A DNA stretch of 64,000 bases from Pseudocoprococcus catus (GCF_019734885.1 NZ_JAAXCM010000039.1:1-64000); one strand, 5' to 3'; positions 1-8,460 are shown, numbered from the stretch's first letter. Made by a program: numbers and translations. The notes: generated by a model from the letters alone, not told the origin.

Positions 1-70
1 AGACAAAGTGAAAAAAATGTGTTCCGATATAAGTGACGAGGTAAAGGGTGTGTGTTCCGATGTTAGTCTC
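1..70. repeat. Direct repeat TGTGTTCCGAT outside the ICE left end, possible IS end
   Basis: The 11-mer TGTGTTCCGAT occurs at 19-29 and 51-61, a 32-base spacing, just outside the left att-like sequence. Repeated end motifs at this spacing are typical of IS21-family termini, so this may be the end of an insertion sequence lying to the left. One frame (2 to about 160) is open and could instead be the tail of a truncated host gene. No recognisable rlmD sequence precedes the att site in the bases visible. Confidence 0.25.
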
Positions 71-425
71 AACACATGTAGAGACGGTAGTACTGCTTTC
101 CCACAAAAAGCCAGACGGACATATCAACGTAAAAGTTGAGTTTGGCGAGGGTGAGGGAAAAGTTCCACTTGATAATATTGCTAAAAGAGCCGAAGAATAC
201 AAGCCCAAGGAACGAGTGACCTACAAAATGATAAAGGAGTACATAGAAGCAAAATACGGCTTCAAGGTACATACCGCATATATCGCAGAGGTAAAGAGAG
301 ATTTAGGCTTGCCAATGTACGATGCTCCTAATGCGGTAGAGGAATTGAAACAGCCGAGGAAGCATCCGACAGCAGAGAAAGTGGAAGCCATAAAGGATGC
401 GTTGAAGCATTTTGAAGTGATTTAA
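48..425 (+). CDS. ICE left-end ORF resembling the RlmD/RumA C-terminal tail
   Basis: This 125-residue frame opens with a GTG and soon reads HVETVVLLSH, the signature end of TrmA/RumA-family 23S rRNA uracil methyltransferases. A Lys/Glu-rich tail of about 100 residues follows and ends in a predicted helical segment. Elements that insert into the 3' end of rlmD/rumA are known to replace the last codons of the host gene with their own, and the left end then encodes a new C-terminal extension. Here the upstream 47 bases contain stop codons in this frame (tga at 9, taa at 30), so the methyltransferase body is not joined. Either the element sits at a secondary site or an insertion has separated the two. 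Independent translation is doubtful because no good ribosome site precedes it. Confidence 0.55.
   Translation: MCVPMLVSTHVETVVLLSHKKPDGHINVKVEFGEGEGKVPLDNIAKRAEEYKPKERVTYKMIKEYIEAKYGFKVHTAYIAEVKRDLGLPMYDAPNAVEELKQPRKHPTAEKVEAIKDALKHFEVI
81..95. other. attL-like site
   Basis: GAGACGGTAGTACTG encodes the VETVVL stretch of the RlmD-like tail and matches GAGACAGTAGTATTG at 40720-40734 in 13 of 15 positions. Short imperfect att identity is usual for large serine recombinases. Confidence 0.5.
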
Positions 426-433
426 TGAGGATA

Positions 434-470
434 GGCGTATCATTAGAAATAGTGGTACGCTTATTTTTAT
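434..470 (+). terminator. Rho-independent terminator after the left-end ORF
   Basis: GCGTATCA (435-442) and TGGTACGC (453-460) form an 8-bp stem with one G-U pair, followed by TTATTTTTAT. Confidence 0.6.
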
Positions 471-484
471 CCCTTTTTGCAGAT

Positions 485-513
485 TTGTCCTTTCCCCTGC
501 TTTCCAATATAAT
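485..513 (+). promoter_or_regulatory. Sigma-A promoter for the 59-residue ICE protein
   Basis: TTGTCC (485-490), a 17-base spacer and a perfect TATAAT (508-513) lie 26 bases upstream of the ATG at 540. Confidence 0.65.
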
Positions 514-539
514 GAAGCTAAAGAAGTGGAGGTGTGCTT

Positions 540-719
540 ATGAGAGAGAAATTTAATCATCTGTATTTGGATAGCCACGAAAGAAAACTTTTAATACATA
601 GCCTTGTAGAGTTAAAAAATCAGCTCATTCAGCAAGGCAGATATACGGATTGTGTTGACGAGCTTGTTTTTAAGGTCATAAATGCACCGACCAAGAGAAT
701 GAAAATTGAATATGTCTAA
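540..719 (+). CDS. Small conserved ICE protein, paralogue of the protein at 23225
   Basis: This 59-residue protein starts at ATG 540, seven bases after GGAGG; an upstream GTG at 534 overlaps the ribosome site and is unlikely. It shares the pattern MRE..HL.LD, then a basic helix, then DEL..KV..APTK with the 65-residue protein at 23225-23422. The two are therefore paralogues within one element. It has its own sigma-A promoter and terminator, so it is a single-gene unit. The function is unknown; the size and charge would suit a DNA- or protein-binding accessory factor, which is inference only. Confidence 0.7.
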   Translation: MREKFNHLYLDSHERKLLIHSLVELKNQLIQQGRYTDCVDELVFKVINAPTKRMKIEYV

Positions 720-729
720 GGCAAATTTC

Positions 730-774
730 AAAGCCGCTTATTCTTATTGATTTTAAGAGTAGGCGGCTTTTTTG
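730..774 (+). terminator. Rho-independent terminator
   Basis: AAAGCCGC (730-737) pairs with GCGGCTTT (763-770), followed by TTTTGCG. It closes the small gene at 540 and insulates parAB. Confidence 0.7.
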
Positions 775-795
775 CGTTCTCTGGTACTGTTTACA

Positions 796-818
796 TAGCC
801 ACTTTGACAAAGTGGCTA
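796..818. promoter_or_regulatory. 23-bp palindrome upstream of parA, candidate parS or operator
   Basis: TAGCCACTTTG, a central A and CAAAGTGGCTA form a perfect inverted repeat with 11-base arms. It is flanked by a further CATAG/CTATG pair (793-797 and 822-826) and lies 27 bases before the parA start. The position suits autoregulation by ParA/ParB or a centromere-like ParB site. Which of these it is cannot be told from sequence. Confidence 0.5.
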
Positions 819-844
819 AATCTATGTGAAAGGAGGACGCATCT

Positions 845-1672
845 ATGTCAAATTGCAAAGTGATTGCTCTGACTAACCAGAAAGGCGGTGTCGGAAAAAC
901 AACCACAGCGGTCAATCTGGGCGTAAGTCTGGTGCAACAGGGTAAAAAAGTCCTGCTGATTGATGCCGATGCACAGGCAAATCTCACGATGGCTCTGGGT
1001 TATAACAGACCAGACGATATTCCCATAACGCTCTCTACTGTGATGCAGAACATCATAGACGATAAAACGCTTGATGTTTCACAGGGTATTATCCACCACA
1101 GAGAGGGCGTTGACCTGCTTCCGTCAAACATTGAGCTGTCTGGCTTTGAGGTAAGGCTAATCAATGCAATGAGCCGTGAGCGTGTGCTGAAAACCTATGT
1201 CAATGAGGTTAAAAAGAATTACGATTATGTGCTTATTGATTGTATGCCGAGCTTAGGTATGATAACCATCAATGCTCTGGCGGCGGCTGACAGCGTGATT
1301 ATCCCTACACAGCCCCACTATCTCTCGGCTAAAGGTCTGGAGCTTTTACTTCGCTCCGTATCAATGGTCAAGCGGCAAATCAACCCAAAGCTGCGGATAG
1401 ACGGTATCTTAATGACTATGGTAATGCCCCGTACCAACATTTCTAAGGAAATTACGGCAACGGTCAAAAGTGCATACGGTAAGAAAATCAAGGTATTTGA
1501 TACCGAGATACCTCATTCTATCCGTGCGGTGGAAGCTACCGCAGAAGGCAAAAGTATCTTTGCCTACGACAAAAGCGGCAAGGTTGCCGCAGCCTATGAG
1601 CAGTTCGGAAAGGAGGTGGCAGAGATTGGCGAGAAGCAGAGAAACCAAAATCGAGCTGACCGCATACGATGA
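845..1672 (+). CDS. parA: ParA-family ATPase (partition/ICE maintenance)
   Basis: This 275-residue Soj/ParA-type P-loop ATPase has the deviant Walker A KGGVGKTT (residues 13-20), the LLIDADAQ strand with Asp40, and a later IDCMPSLG Walker B region. ParA proteins bind DNA non-specifically as ATP dimers and, with ParB, keep low-copy replicons or excised ICE circles stably inherited. The start at 845 follows AAAGGAGG. It overlaps parB by 47 bases, so the two are translated from one message. A near-perfect palindrome just upstream suggests autoregulation. Length and motifs are normal for the family, with no sign of damage. Confidence 0.93.
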   Translation: MSNCKVIALTNQKGGVGKTTTAVNLGVSLVQQGKKVLLIDADAQANLTMALGYNRPDDIPITLSTVMQNIIDDKTLDVSQGIIHHREGVDLLPSNIELSGFEVRLINAMSRERVLKTYVNEVKKNYDYVLIDCMPSLGMITINALAAADSVIIPTQPHYLSAKGLELLLRSVSMVKRQINPKLRIDGILMTMVMPRTNISKEITATVKSAYGKKIKVFDTEIPHSIRAVEATAEGKSIFAYDKSGKVAAAYEQFGKEVAEIGEKQRNQNRADRIR

Positions 1673-2561
1673 CCTTTTCCAAACGGACGAAAGCCGTGAG
1701 GAAGAAAAGCTCTCTAAGATAAGGGATATTCCCATATCGGAGATTGACGAGTTTCCAGACCACCCGTTCAAGGTTTTAATGGACGAAGATATGGAACAGC
1801 TTGTCGAGAGTATCAAGCGAAACGGTGTAATGACCCCTGCGACAGTTCGCTTAAAAGAGGACGGACGGTATGAGCTTATCAGCGGTCACAGGCGAAAAAA
1901 GGCTTGTGAACTTGCGGGGCTTGAAACGCTGAAATGCGAGGTTAAAGAGCTTACCCGTGACGAAGCCATTATTGTGATGGTGGAAAGTAATCTCCAACGC
2001 TCCGTTATTCTACCAAGTGAAAAAGCCTTTGCGTATAAAATGCGGTTGGAAGCTATGAAACGACAAGGTGAAAGAAGTGATTTAACTTCGTCCCCAATGG
2101 GGACAAAGTTGAGGAGTGATGCTGAACTTGCCGAAAAGGTTGGAGAAAGCCGCAATCAAATTCAGAGGTATATCCGTCTAACGGAGCTTGTTCCCGAAAT
2201 CCTGCAAATGGTAGATGAAAGGCAGATTGCTTTTCGTCCTGCGGTTGAGGTTTCTTATCTGACCGAGGAACAGCAATACACCCTGCTTGAAGCAATGGAG
2301 TACAACGATGCTACCCCGTCATTGGCACAGGCTATCAAAATGAAGAAGTATAACCACGACGGCAAGCTCACTTCCGAGGTTATCCAGTCCATTATGGAGG
2401 AAGAAAAGCCCAACCAGAAGGAAAAACCTGCTTTCCGTGACGAGAGGATAACCAAGCTCATTCCCAAGACTGTTCCCAGAGGGCAGGAAACGGATTTTGT
2501 TGTCAAGGCGTTGGAGTTTTATAACCGACACTTGCAGCGGAACAAGGCTCACGAGAGATAG
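1626..2561 (+). CDS. parB: ParB-family DNA-binding partition protein
   Basis: This 311-residue protein starts at TTG 1626, nine bases after AGGAGG (1611-1616), inside the end of parA. Longer upstream readings are parA shadow. The N-terminal ParB/Srx-like CTPase fold shows the box II motif ISGHRRKKACELAG (residues 85-98) and an ESNLQR motif (120-125). A helix-turn-helix region follows around residues 150-215, and the C-terminus is charged. ParB proteins load onto parS sites and stimulate ParA. The neighbouring palindrome at 796-818 is a candidate target. It is the second gene of a parAB pair ending before a terminator at 2680. Confidence 0.9.
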   Translation: MARSRETKIELTAYDDLFQTDESREEEKLSKIRDIPISEIDEFPDHPFKVLMDEDMEQLVESIKRNGVMTPATVRLKEDGRYELISGHRRKKACELAGLETLKCEVKELTRDEAIIVMVESNLQRSVILPSEKAFAYKMRLEAMKRQGERSDLTSSPMGTKLRSDAELAEKVGESRNQIQRYIRLTELVPEILQMVDERQIAFRPAVEVSYLTEEQQYTLLEAMEYNDATPSLAQAIKMKKYNHDGKLTSEVIQSIMEEEKPNQKEKPAFRDERITKLIPKTVPRGQETDFVVKALEFYNRHLQRNKAHER

Positions 2562-2679
2562 CCACACATCGAGGGCGAGGTCTGCCCATTTGAGTGGATA
2601 GTCATTATTTCGGCTTCCCCCTCTCCACACCTCACCCCCTAACTACTGCCAGTAACTATCCGAGAAAAGAAATACTTTA

Positions 2680-2706
2680 GGCTGTCCATAACGGGCAGCT
2701 TTTTTC
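2680..2706 (+). terminator. Rho-independent terminator between parB and the adhesin gene
   Basis: GGCTGTCC and GGGCAGC form a stem around a short ATAAC loop, followed by TTTTTT. The remaining 2562-2679 shows no gene. Confidence 0.65.
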
Positions 2707-2750
2707 GGTCAGTAAGGCAAAATATTCAATCCAAATTACAGGAGGTAACA

Positions 2751-5700
2751 ATGAAAATCCCTAAATTGTTCAAAAAGGCTGCGGCTTTTGTAATGGCTGC
2801 GGTCACGGCATTATCCATAATGCCTGCGACGGCGTTTGCTGCGGGTGACATCGGGACGATTTCCTTTTCCCACACCTATGACAGCAACGGTAATGCGATG
2901 AGGTACAATTCCAGTGCGAATATCGGCAGCTATACCGCAGGCGGAACGGGAAATTATAAGTACCGTATGTTTGTGGACGGTGAGAATGCGTTTTGTATTC
3001 AGCCAGGAGTACCGCTGAAAACAGGAAACACCTTGAAAAAGGCTTCCTCTGATACTTGGAACGCCCTTTCAGCCAATCAGAAAAAGGCGGTTGGGCTTGC
3101 CCTGCTCTATGGGTATCAGGGCAACCGAAATAATCTGTCGGGAAGTGATGATGAAAAATGGCTTGCCACGCAGACACTCGTTTGGGAGTTTGTCACAGGC
3201 TGCCGTGAAGCCACAGGCTCATATAACCAGACAAGCACTACCGTTTACAGCCTGCACTTCGGTTCAAATTATGCCAACAGCGGAGCAAGGGCAGTGTATG
3301 ACCAGATTGTTGCAATGCTGCGTGAGCATAACACCATTCCGAGCTTTATGTCGGGCGGTAAGAATGACATCACAAAGGAGCTTGCCTACAAGGACGGAAA
3401 GTACAGCATCACATTGACGGACAGCAACGGCGTCCTTTCCGATTACAGCTTTTCAAGCTCTGACAGCAATGTGAGTGTATCGAAGTCTGGAAATAAGCTG
3501 ACAATCAGCTCCACCGTAGCTATCAGCGGTTCTGTCCGCATTACGGCAAAGAGGAACAATGTGCCGACTGTCAGCAGCAGTGCAAAGCTCATTGCCTATG
3601 GCGACCCGAACTTGCAGGATTTGGTAACAGGTGTGGAGAATGCTGATACCGTGTCTGCATATATCAATATCGAAACGCCGACAGGCACGATTGCCCTCAA
3701 AAAGACTTCTGAGGACGGAGTTGTGGAGGGCATCTCTTTTACAATCAAAGGTGATAACTTCAATAAGACAGTTAAGACAGGAAAGGACGGCTCTGTCTCC
3801 GTGGAGGGATTATTCCCTGGCACTTATACCGTCACAGAACAGTCCATTGACCGTTATGAGCCGCAGAAAACCCAGACCGTGACCCTTATTGGAGGAAAAA
3901 CCTCTGCTGTGACCTTCAGCAATACTTTGAAGCGTGGCAGTCTGGAAATCGTCAAGACTTCCGAGGACAATCTGGTGGAGGGAATAAAATTCCACCTTTA
4001 CGGCACATCTTTAAGCGGCTTGCCTGTTGACGAGTATGCCGTGACTGATAAAAACGGTCTGGCAAAGTTTGAAAATGTCCTTATCAGCGGCGATACCCCG
4101 TATGTGGTTGAGGAAGTGGATACCGCAGTCCGCTATGTCGTTCCTGCTTCCCAGACAGCTCCGATTGAATGGAACAAGGTCACAAAACGCAGCTTCGATA
4201 ATGTATTGAAGAAATTCCAAGTGACTGTGACAAAGACCGATGCAGAAACAGGTTCTCCGCAGGGCGACGCTTCTCTTGCGGGTGCGGTTTACGGCATCTA
4301 TAAGGGTGAGGAACTGATTGACACCTACACGACTGATGAAAACGGTCAGTTTACGACCAAGTATTATATCTGTGACAATGATTGGACTGTCCGTGAAATC
4401 AGCCCGTCCGAGGGATATCTTCTGGATACCGCAATCCACAAGGTAGGTGCAGAACCAGAGCTATACACGGTAGAGCTGAACAGTACCGAAAACGATGTGA
4501 ATGAACAGGTCATCAAAGGCAATATCGCACTCATCAAGCATACGGATAACGGGGAAACCCAGATTGAAACACCCGAAGAAGGTGCGGTATTTGAAGTGTT
4601 CCTCAAATCTGCAGGCAGCTATGAAAATGCAAAGGAAACCGAGCGTGATGTGCTGACCTGTGACGAGAACGGTTTTGCCCAGACAAAGGATATGCCGTAT
4701 GGCATTTATACCGTCCGCCAGACCTCTGGTTGGGAGGGGCGTGAACTGATGAAAGACTTTGATGTGTTTATCAGCAAGGACGGTCAGACCTACCGCTACC
4801 TTATCAACAACGCTAACTTTGAGAGCTATATCAAAATCGTAAAAAAAGATGCAGAAACAGGCAATACAATCCCGTATGCAGGTGCAGGCTTCCAGATTTA
4901 CGACCCAAATGGAAACCTTGTGACTATGACTTTCACTTATCCCGAAGTGTCGACCATTGACACCTTCTATACTACGGCAGACGGCGACCTTATCACACCG
5001 CAGACGTTGGAATACGGCAAAGGCTATTCCCTTGTGGAAGTGCAAGCCCCGTATGGGTATGTCTTAAATTCCGAGCCTGTTTATTTTGATGTAGTGCAGG
5101 AAAACTCCGAGGAAGAAAGCGGCATTACCATTATTGAGGTAGTACGCTCCAATATGGCACAGAAAGGTACAATTACCGTAGAAAAGTCTGGCGAAGTATT
5201 CAGCTCCGTGGCAGGCGATAAGGGATTGTATCAGCCGATTTTCTCTGTCAGCGGTCTTGAGGGTGCAGTCTATGAGATTACCGCAGCCGAGGATATTGTC
5301 ACTCTGGACGGAACGGTCAGAGCAAACAAGGGCGAGGTTGTGGATACCGTTACGACAGGAAAGGACGGTACAGCAAAATCCAAAGAACTGTATCTCGGAA
5401 AATATGAGGTTAAGGAAATCACAGCTCCGTATGGAATGGTGCTGAATGAGGAAGTTCGTTCTGTTGAGCTTGTGTATGAAGGACAGAATGTTGATGTAAC
5501 GGAAACGGCTACTTCTTTCTATAATGAAAGACAGCGTGTTGAAATCGACCTCATCAAGAGCCTTGCCATTGATGAAGCCTACGGCATTGGCAAGAATGGA
5601 GAAATCTTTGATGTGACCTTTGGCTTGTATGCGGCGGAGGAACTCACAGCCGCAAATGGAAAGACCATTCCTGCGGACGGTCTGATTGAGGTCATTTCCC

Positions 5701-6893
5701 TTGATGAAAGCGGTCACGGGAAAGCAATCAGCGACCTGCCGATGGGCAGCTATTATGTGCAGGAAATCTCGACCAACTCCGCATATATTGTCAGCGATGC
5801 AAAATACCCTGTTACTTTTGAATACGCAGGACAGGATACCGAAACTATCCGCATTACAGCCAACGAGGGCGAAGCTATCACAAATGACATTATTTACGGC
5901 TCTGTAAGCGGTAAGAAATCTGATGAGGACGGAAAAACTCTAGGCGGTGCAGTTATCGGTATCTTCAAGACAGGAACTACCGAGTTTACAAAGGAAAATG
6001 CGATTGCCGCTACCACATCAAAAGATGATGGTAGTTTTTCTTTTACCAAAGTGCCGTATGGAACTTGGATAATCCGTGAAATCGAAAGCCCGAAGGGATA
6101 TGTACTCTCCGAGGAAGAAATCGCCGTGACTATAGGTAAGGTGGACGAAGTTGTGGAAATCGAACTTGTCAACTACTTCATTAAGGGCAACATCGCTTTG
6201 ACAAAGGTTGATGAGGATTATCCCGACAACAAGCTGTCTGGTGCGGTATTTGAGGTTTACTCCGATACTAATGGCAATGGGAAACTGGATAAAGACGATA
6301 CACTGCTTGGCGAAATGAAAGAACTTGACGGCGGCGTTTACCAGATGAGTGAACTCCGCTACGGCAAATATCTGGTAAAGGAAACCAAAGCCCCGACAGG
6401 CTTTGTGCTTGATGAAAATGTGTATGCCGTATCCATCGAGGAGAACGGCAAGACCTACACCGTGGAAAACAAGGCGGGTGTTGGTTTTATCAATGCAGCA
6501 CAGAAAGGCTCTCTTAAAATCGTAAAGACTTCCTCTGACGGTAAGGTGGAGGGCTTCTCTTTCCGAGTGACAGGCGTGGACTATGACCAGACCTTTAAGA
6601 CAGATAAGAACGGAGAAATCGTGATTGAGGGCATGCGGATTGGCGACTATACCGTATCCGAAGTAAGCGACAAGGCTTCCGCAGGATATATCCTTCCTGC
6701 CGATAAACAGGTAACGGTAAAGGTGAATGCTACGGCTATCGTGCAGATGCACAATGAGTTCAGGGATACTCCGAAAACAGGCGACGACTTCAATCTGGGC
6801 TTATGGGTAAGCCTTGCGGCTCTGTCTGTTGTCGGTGCGGGTGTTCTCGGATTTGTTGGCTATAAGAACAGAAAGAAGAAAAAGGAGGACTAA
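2751..6893 (+). CDS. Large thioester-domain/Cna-B (SpaA-like) surface adhesin with sortase signal
   Basis: This 1380-residue cell-wall protein has a signal peptide (residues 1-31, ending TAFAAG). An N-terminal TQXA-type thioester domain follows, with Cys82 in FCIQPG and Gln141 in ATQTLVWE as the likely thioester partners. About ten Cna-B/SpaA repeats come next, recognisable by recurring Y.V.E...P.GY.L and G.....K.D patterns with the Lys/Asn/Glu set used for intramolecular isopeptide bonds. The C-terminus has TPKTG (1340-1344), a hydrophobic helix and a KKKK tail, a sortase signal in which Thr replaces the usual first Leu. Such proteins covalently grip host or partner-cell surfaces. Placement in an ICE suggests help with mating contact or host binding. 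It starts at ATG 2751 after AGGAGG, and a 30-residue membrane peptide follows directly. Confidence 0.92.
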   Translation: MKIPKLFKKAAAFVMAAVTALSIMPATAFAAGDIGTISFSHTYDSNGNAMRYNSSANIGSYTAGGTGNYKYRMFVDGENAFCIQPGVPLKTGNTLKKASSDTWNALSANQKKAVGLALLYGYQGNRNNLSGSDDEKWLATQTLVWEFVTGCREATGSYNQTSTTVYSLHFGSNYANSGARAVYDQIVAMLREHNTIPSFMSGGKNDITKELAYKDGKYSITLTDSNGVLSDYSFSSSDSNVSVSKSGNKLTISSTVAISGSVRITAKRNNVPTVSSSAKLIAYGDPNLQDLVTGVENADTVSAYINIETPTGTIALKKTSEDGVVEGISFTIKGDNFNKTVKTGKDGSVSVEGLFPGTYTVTEQSIDRYEPQKTQTVTLIGGKTSAVTFSNTLKRGSLEIVKTSEDNLVEGIKFHLYGTSLSGLPVDEYAVTDKNGLAKFENVLISGDTPYVVEEVDTAVRYVVPASQTAPIEWNKVTKRSFDNVLKKFQVTVTKTDAETGSPQGDASLAGAVYGIYKGEELIDTYTTDENGQFTTKYYICDNDWTVREISPSEGYLLDTAIHKVGAEPELYTVELNSTENDVNEQVIKGNIALIKHTDNGETQIETPEEGAVFEVFLKSAGSYENAKETERDVLTCDENGFAQTKDMPYGIYTVRQTSGWEGRELMKDFDVFISKDGQTYRYLINNANFESYIKIVKKDAETGNTIPYAGAGFQIYDPNGNLVTMTFTYPEVSTIDTFYTTADGDLITPQTLEYGKGYSLVEVQAPYGYVLNSEPVYFDVVQENSEEESGITIIEVVRSNMAQKGTITVEKSGEVFSSVAGDKGLYQPIFSVSGLEGAVYEITAAEDIVTLDGTVRANKGEVVDTVTTGKDGTAKSKELYLGKYEVKEITAPYGMVLNEEVRSVELVYEGQNVDVTETATSFYNERQRVEIDLIKSLAIDEAYGIGKNGEIFDVTFGLYAAEELTAANGKTIPADGLIEVISLDESGHGKAISDLPMGSYYVQEISTNSAYIVSDAKYPVTFEYAGQDTETIRITANEGEAITNDIIYGSVSGKKSDEDGKTLGGAVIGIFKTGTTEFTKENAIAATTSKDDGSFSFTKVPYGTWIIREIESPKGYVLSEEEIAVTIGKVDEVVEIELVNYFIKGNIALTKVDEDYPDNKLSGAVFEVYSDTNGNGKLDKDDTLLGEMKELDGGVYQMSELRYGKYLVKETKAPTGFVLDENVYAVSIEENGKTYTVENKAGVGFINAAQKGSLKIVKTSSDGKVEGFSFRVTGVDYDQTFKTDKNGEIVIEGMRIGDYTVSEVSDKASAGYILPADKQVTVKVNATAIVQMHNEFRDTPKTGDDFNLGLWVSLAALSVVGAGVLGFVGYKNRKKKKED

Positions 6894-6896
6894 TTG

Positions 6897-6989
6897 ATGG
6901 ACGCTAAAACCATTATCGCAATCGTGCTTGTCGTGTTCATTGTGGGTGCGGCGGTATGGCTGAATATCCGTAACAGAAAGAATAAGTAA
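6897..6989 (+). CDS. 30-residue single-pass membrane peptide
   Basis: ATG 6897 opens a 30-codon frame: a short MDAKT head, one hydrophobic helix of about 17 residues and a basic N.RNRKNK tail. AGGAGG overlaps the end of the adhesin gene a few bases upstream, and only three bases separate the stop and this start, so it is translationally coupled. A strong terminator follows at once. It is too short for homology-based naming; a role in adhesin export or sortase presentation is a guess from position. Confidence 0.55.
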   Translation: MDAKTIIAIVLVVFIVGAAVWLNIRNRKNK

Positions 6990-6996
6990 GTGGTTT

Positions 6997-7025
6997 GGGC
7001 GGCTGAAAGATGCCGCCCTTTCCTT
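6997..7025 (+). terminator. Rho-independent terminator
   Basis: GGGCGGC (6997-7003) and GCCGCCC (7012-7018) enclose an 8-base loop and are followed by TTTCCTTT. Confidence 0.7.
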
Positions 7026-7038
7026 TATGGAGGTAAAG

Positions 7039-7341
7039 ATGAGAAACCTAAAAACCATTGAAAAGAAAGTCAGAGCTGTTCTGGAAAAGAATGAAGATGC
7101 CAGAAATGACGATATGGTGCTGTATCTTGTACTTTGTAATGCCTGTCTGAAGGACGCAGGGGCAATGCCGCTTGCAGAGATAATGACGCAGCACAAATAT
7201 CTCGGTCTGCCGAGCTTTGAGAGTGTCAGCAGGACACGCCGCAAGCTACAGGCACAGCATCCAGAGCTTGCAGGGAGTCACCCTGTGCAAAAAATGAGAG
7301 CCACGGGCGAAAAAGCCTATCGGCGTTATGCCAAAGAATAG
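7039..7341 (+). CDS. Conserved ICE protein of unknown function (100 aa)
   Basis: The start ATG 7039 lies five bases after GGAGG; the upstream in-frame ATG at 7027 contains the ribosome site. The protein is basic and helical. The middle (LCNACLKDAG...LAEIM) looks like a small winged or helical DNA-associated domain, and a segment SFESVSRTRRKLQ follows that is reminiscent of phage and ICE regulatory proteins with a HTH-like second half. It overlaps the start region of the next gene, as expected in a packed ICE operon. I do not recognise a named family. Confidence 0.6.
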   Translation: MRNLKTIEKKVRAVLEKNEDARNDDMVLYLVLCNACLKDAGAMPLAEIMTQHKYLGLPSFESVSRTRRKLQAQHPELAGSHPVQKMRATGEKAYRRYAKE

Positions 7342-7351
7342 AGAGGTGTTT

Positions 7352-7624
7352 ATGGACGAAGAAAAACGCTCCAATCAGAACTATGAAATCATCGAGAGCT
7401 GTACTATCGGGAGTACAGAGCTTGTCATCGGTCACAATCCCAACGCACCCAACCCTTATGTGTGTTGGTACTGCAAGGGCGGCTCAAATTATTTCTGGGG
7501 TTATTACACGAATGAGCTTGATGTTGCACGGCAAAAGCTGAATGAACGATACCAGTCAGAGTGCCATATGCCCTATAATCAGCCTGCCCAGAAGCAGAAA
7601 AACGGTGATGACCGTGAGCGATAA
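7352..7624 (+). CDS. Conserved ICE protein of unknown function (90 aa)
   Basis: ATG 7352 follows GAGAGG by five bases, ten bases beyond the previous stop. It encodes a 90-residue acidic-to-neutral protein with an aromatic core (YVCWYCKGGSNYFWGYY) and a closing helix. The pair of cysteines in WYC could be structural. Small proteins with this core accompany the large methylase-helicase gene in Tn1549-like elements; no biochemical role is known to me. It overlaps the next frame by 17 bases. Confidence 0.55.
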   Translation: MDEEKRSNQNYEIIESCTIGSTELVIGHNPNAPNPYVCWYCKGGSNYFWGYYTNELDVARQKLNERYQSECHMPYNQPAQKQKNGDDRER

Positions 7625-7760
7625 AATAAAATATGACTGCACGACCTGTCCTTATCCCCGATATAAGGACGGGTCAGTTATTTTCTGCGATGTCTGTATC
7701 CGCAAGATTTTAGACAAACAGAAGGAGAAAAAGGAAAGAAAGGAGCAGCCGAATGAGTAA
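7608..7760 (+). CDS. Small zinc-ribbon-like protein (50 aa)
   Basis: This frame overlaps the previous gene by 17 bases and ends inside the start of the next. Four cysteines arranged CTTCP (N-terminal) and CDVC (15-20 residues later) suggest a zinc knuckle, followed by a strongly basic KKERKEQ tail. Several starts (GTG 7605, ATG 7608, GTG 7614) are possible; I chose ATG. The function is unknown. Confidence 0.5.
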   Translation: MTVSDKIKYDCTTCPYPRYKDGSVIFCDVCIRKILDKQKEKKERKEQPNE

Positions 7761-8460
7761 AGAAATAAAGACAAGACCTTTGACCCAGACAGAACAGAAA
7801 TACACCTATGCCCAAAGTATGCAGCTTGAGGGGCAGACAGGTACTATCGGACATCTGCGTGGTGACTTTGCCACAACGGGCTATGGATTCTACACTACTT
7901 GGTTTGATACCAGACCACAATGGAAATCTGATGAATTTAAGGCAGACCTTGATACGGTCATCAATGCTTTACGGGAGGATAAAGGGCTTTTGCATAACCG
8001 CTATGATATGAGTGCGTTTGCAAGGCATTTTCCCGAAAGTGCGATAAAGGGCAACTATTGTACTGAGTACGGTTTCCGTGTAGATACGGAGAAACACGCT
8101 TTTCTGCTTCGGTGCAATCCCACCAAAGGCGATTATAATTTTTATTGCTATTGCTATGTGAAGGAATGGCTTGATAAGCATATCCAGAAAGCAGAACAAG
8201 GTATCCGATTTATTGACCCTCAATATAAAGAACTGTTCCGTATCCCAGACGGCGGAAAGGTCATTGTCACGACCTCTCGGGGAGAGAAACGGGAGTATCC
8301 CTGCCGCTTTATTGATGAATACCATACCGAAGTCGGCAGCAATCTGTACCACATCTGCGAGTTTGCCGAGCGTATGCAGAAAAACGGGGCGACCTATGAG
8401 CCGAAACCTGCGGAACAAACGCCGCAGAAAACACCGAAGCACAAGGATTTAGAACGATAA
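7753..8460 (+). CDS. Conserved ICE protein of unknown function (235 aa)
   Basis: ATG 7753 follows AAAGGAG with the usual spacing. The N-terminal half carries the pattern GHLRGDF...GFYTTWFD common to small accessory proteins of Firmicutes conjugative elements. The middle (about residues 95-150) has several aromatic and Cys residues (YCYCYVKEWLDKH), and the C-terminus is a Pro/Lys-rich linker ending LER. No catalytic motif is evident. It sits in the run of small genes before the methylase-helicase and probably belongs to the same operon. A short tandem duplication begins at its stop codon. Confidence 0.65.
   Translation: MSKEIKTRPLTQTEQKYTYAQSMQLEGQTGTIGHLRGDFATTGYGFYTTWFDTRPQWKSDEFKADLDTVINALREDKGLLHNRYDMSAFARHFPESAIKGNYCTEYGFRVDTEKHAFLLRCNPTKGDYNFYCYCYVKEWLDKHIQKAEQGIRFIDPQYKELFRIPDGGKVIVTTSRGEKREYPCRFIDEYHTEVGSNLYHICEFAERMQKNGATYEPKPAEQTPQKTPKHKDLER

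Noticed and set aside
1470-1625. Longer N-terminus for ParB starting at 1470
   Set aside because: The extra codons are an out-of-frame reading of parA, and a good ribosome site points to TTG 1626.
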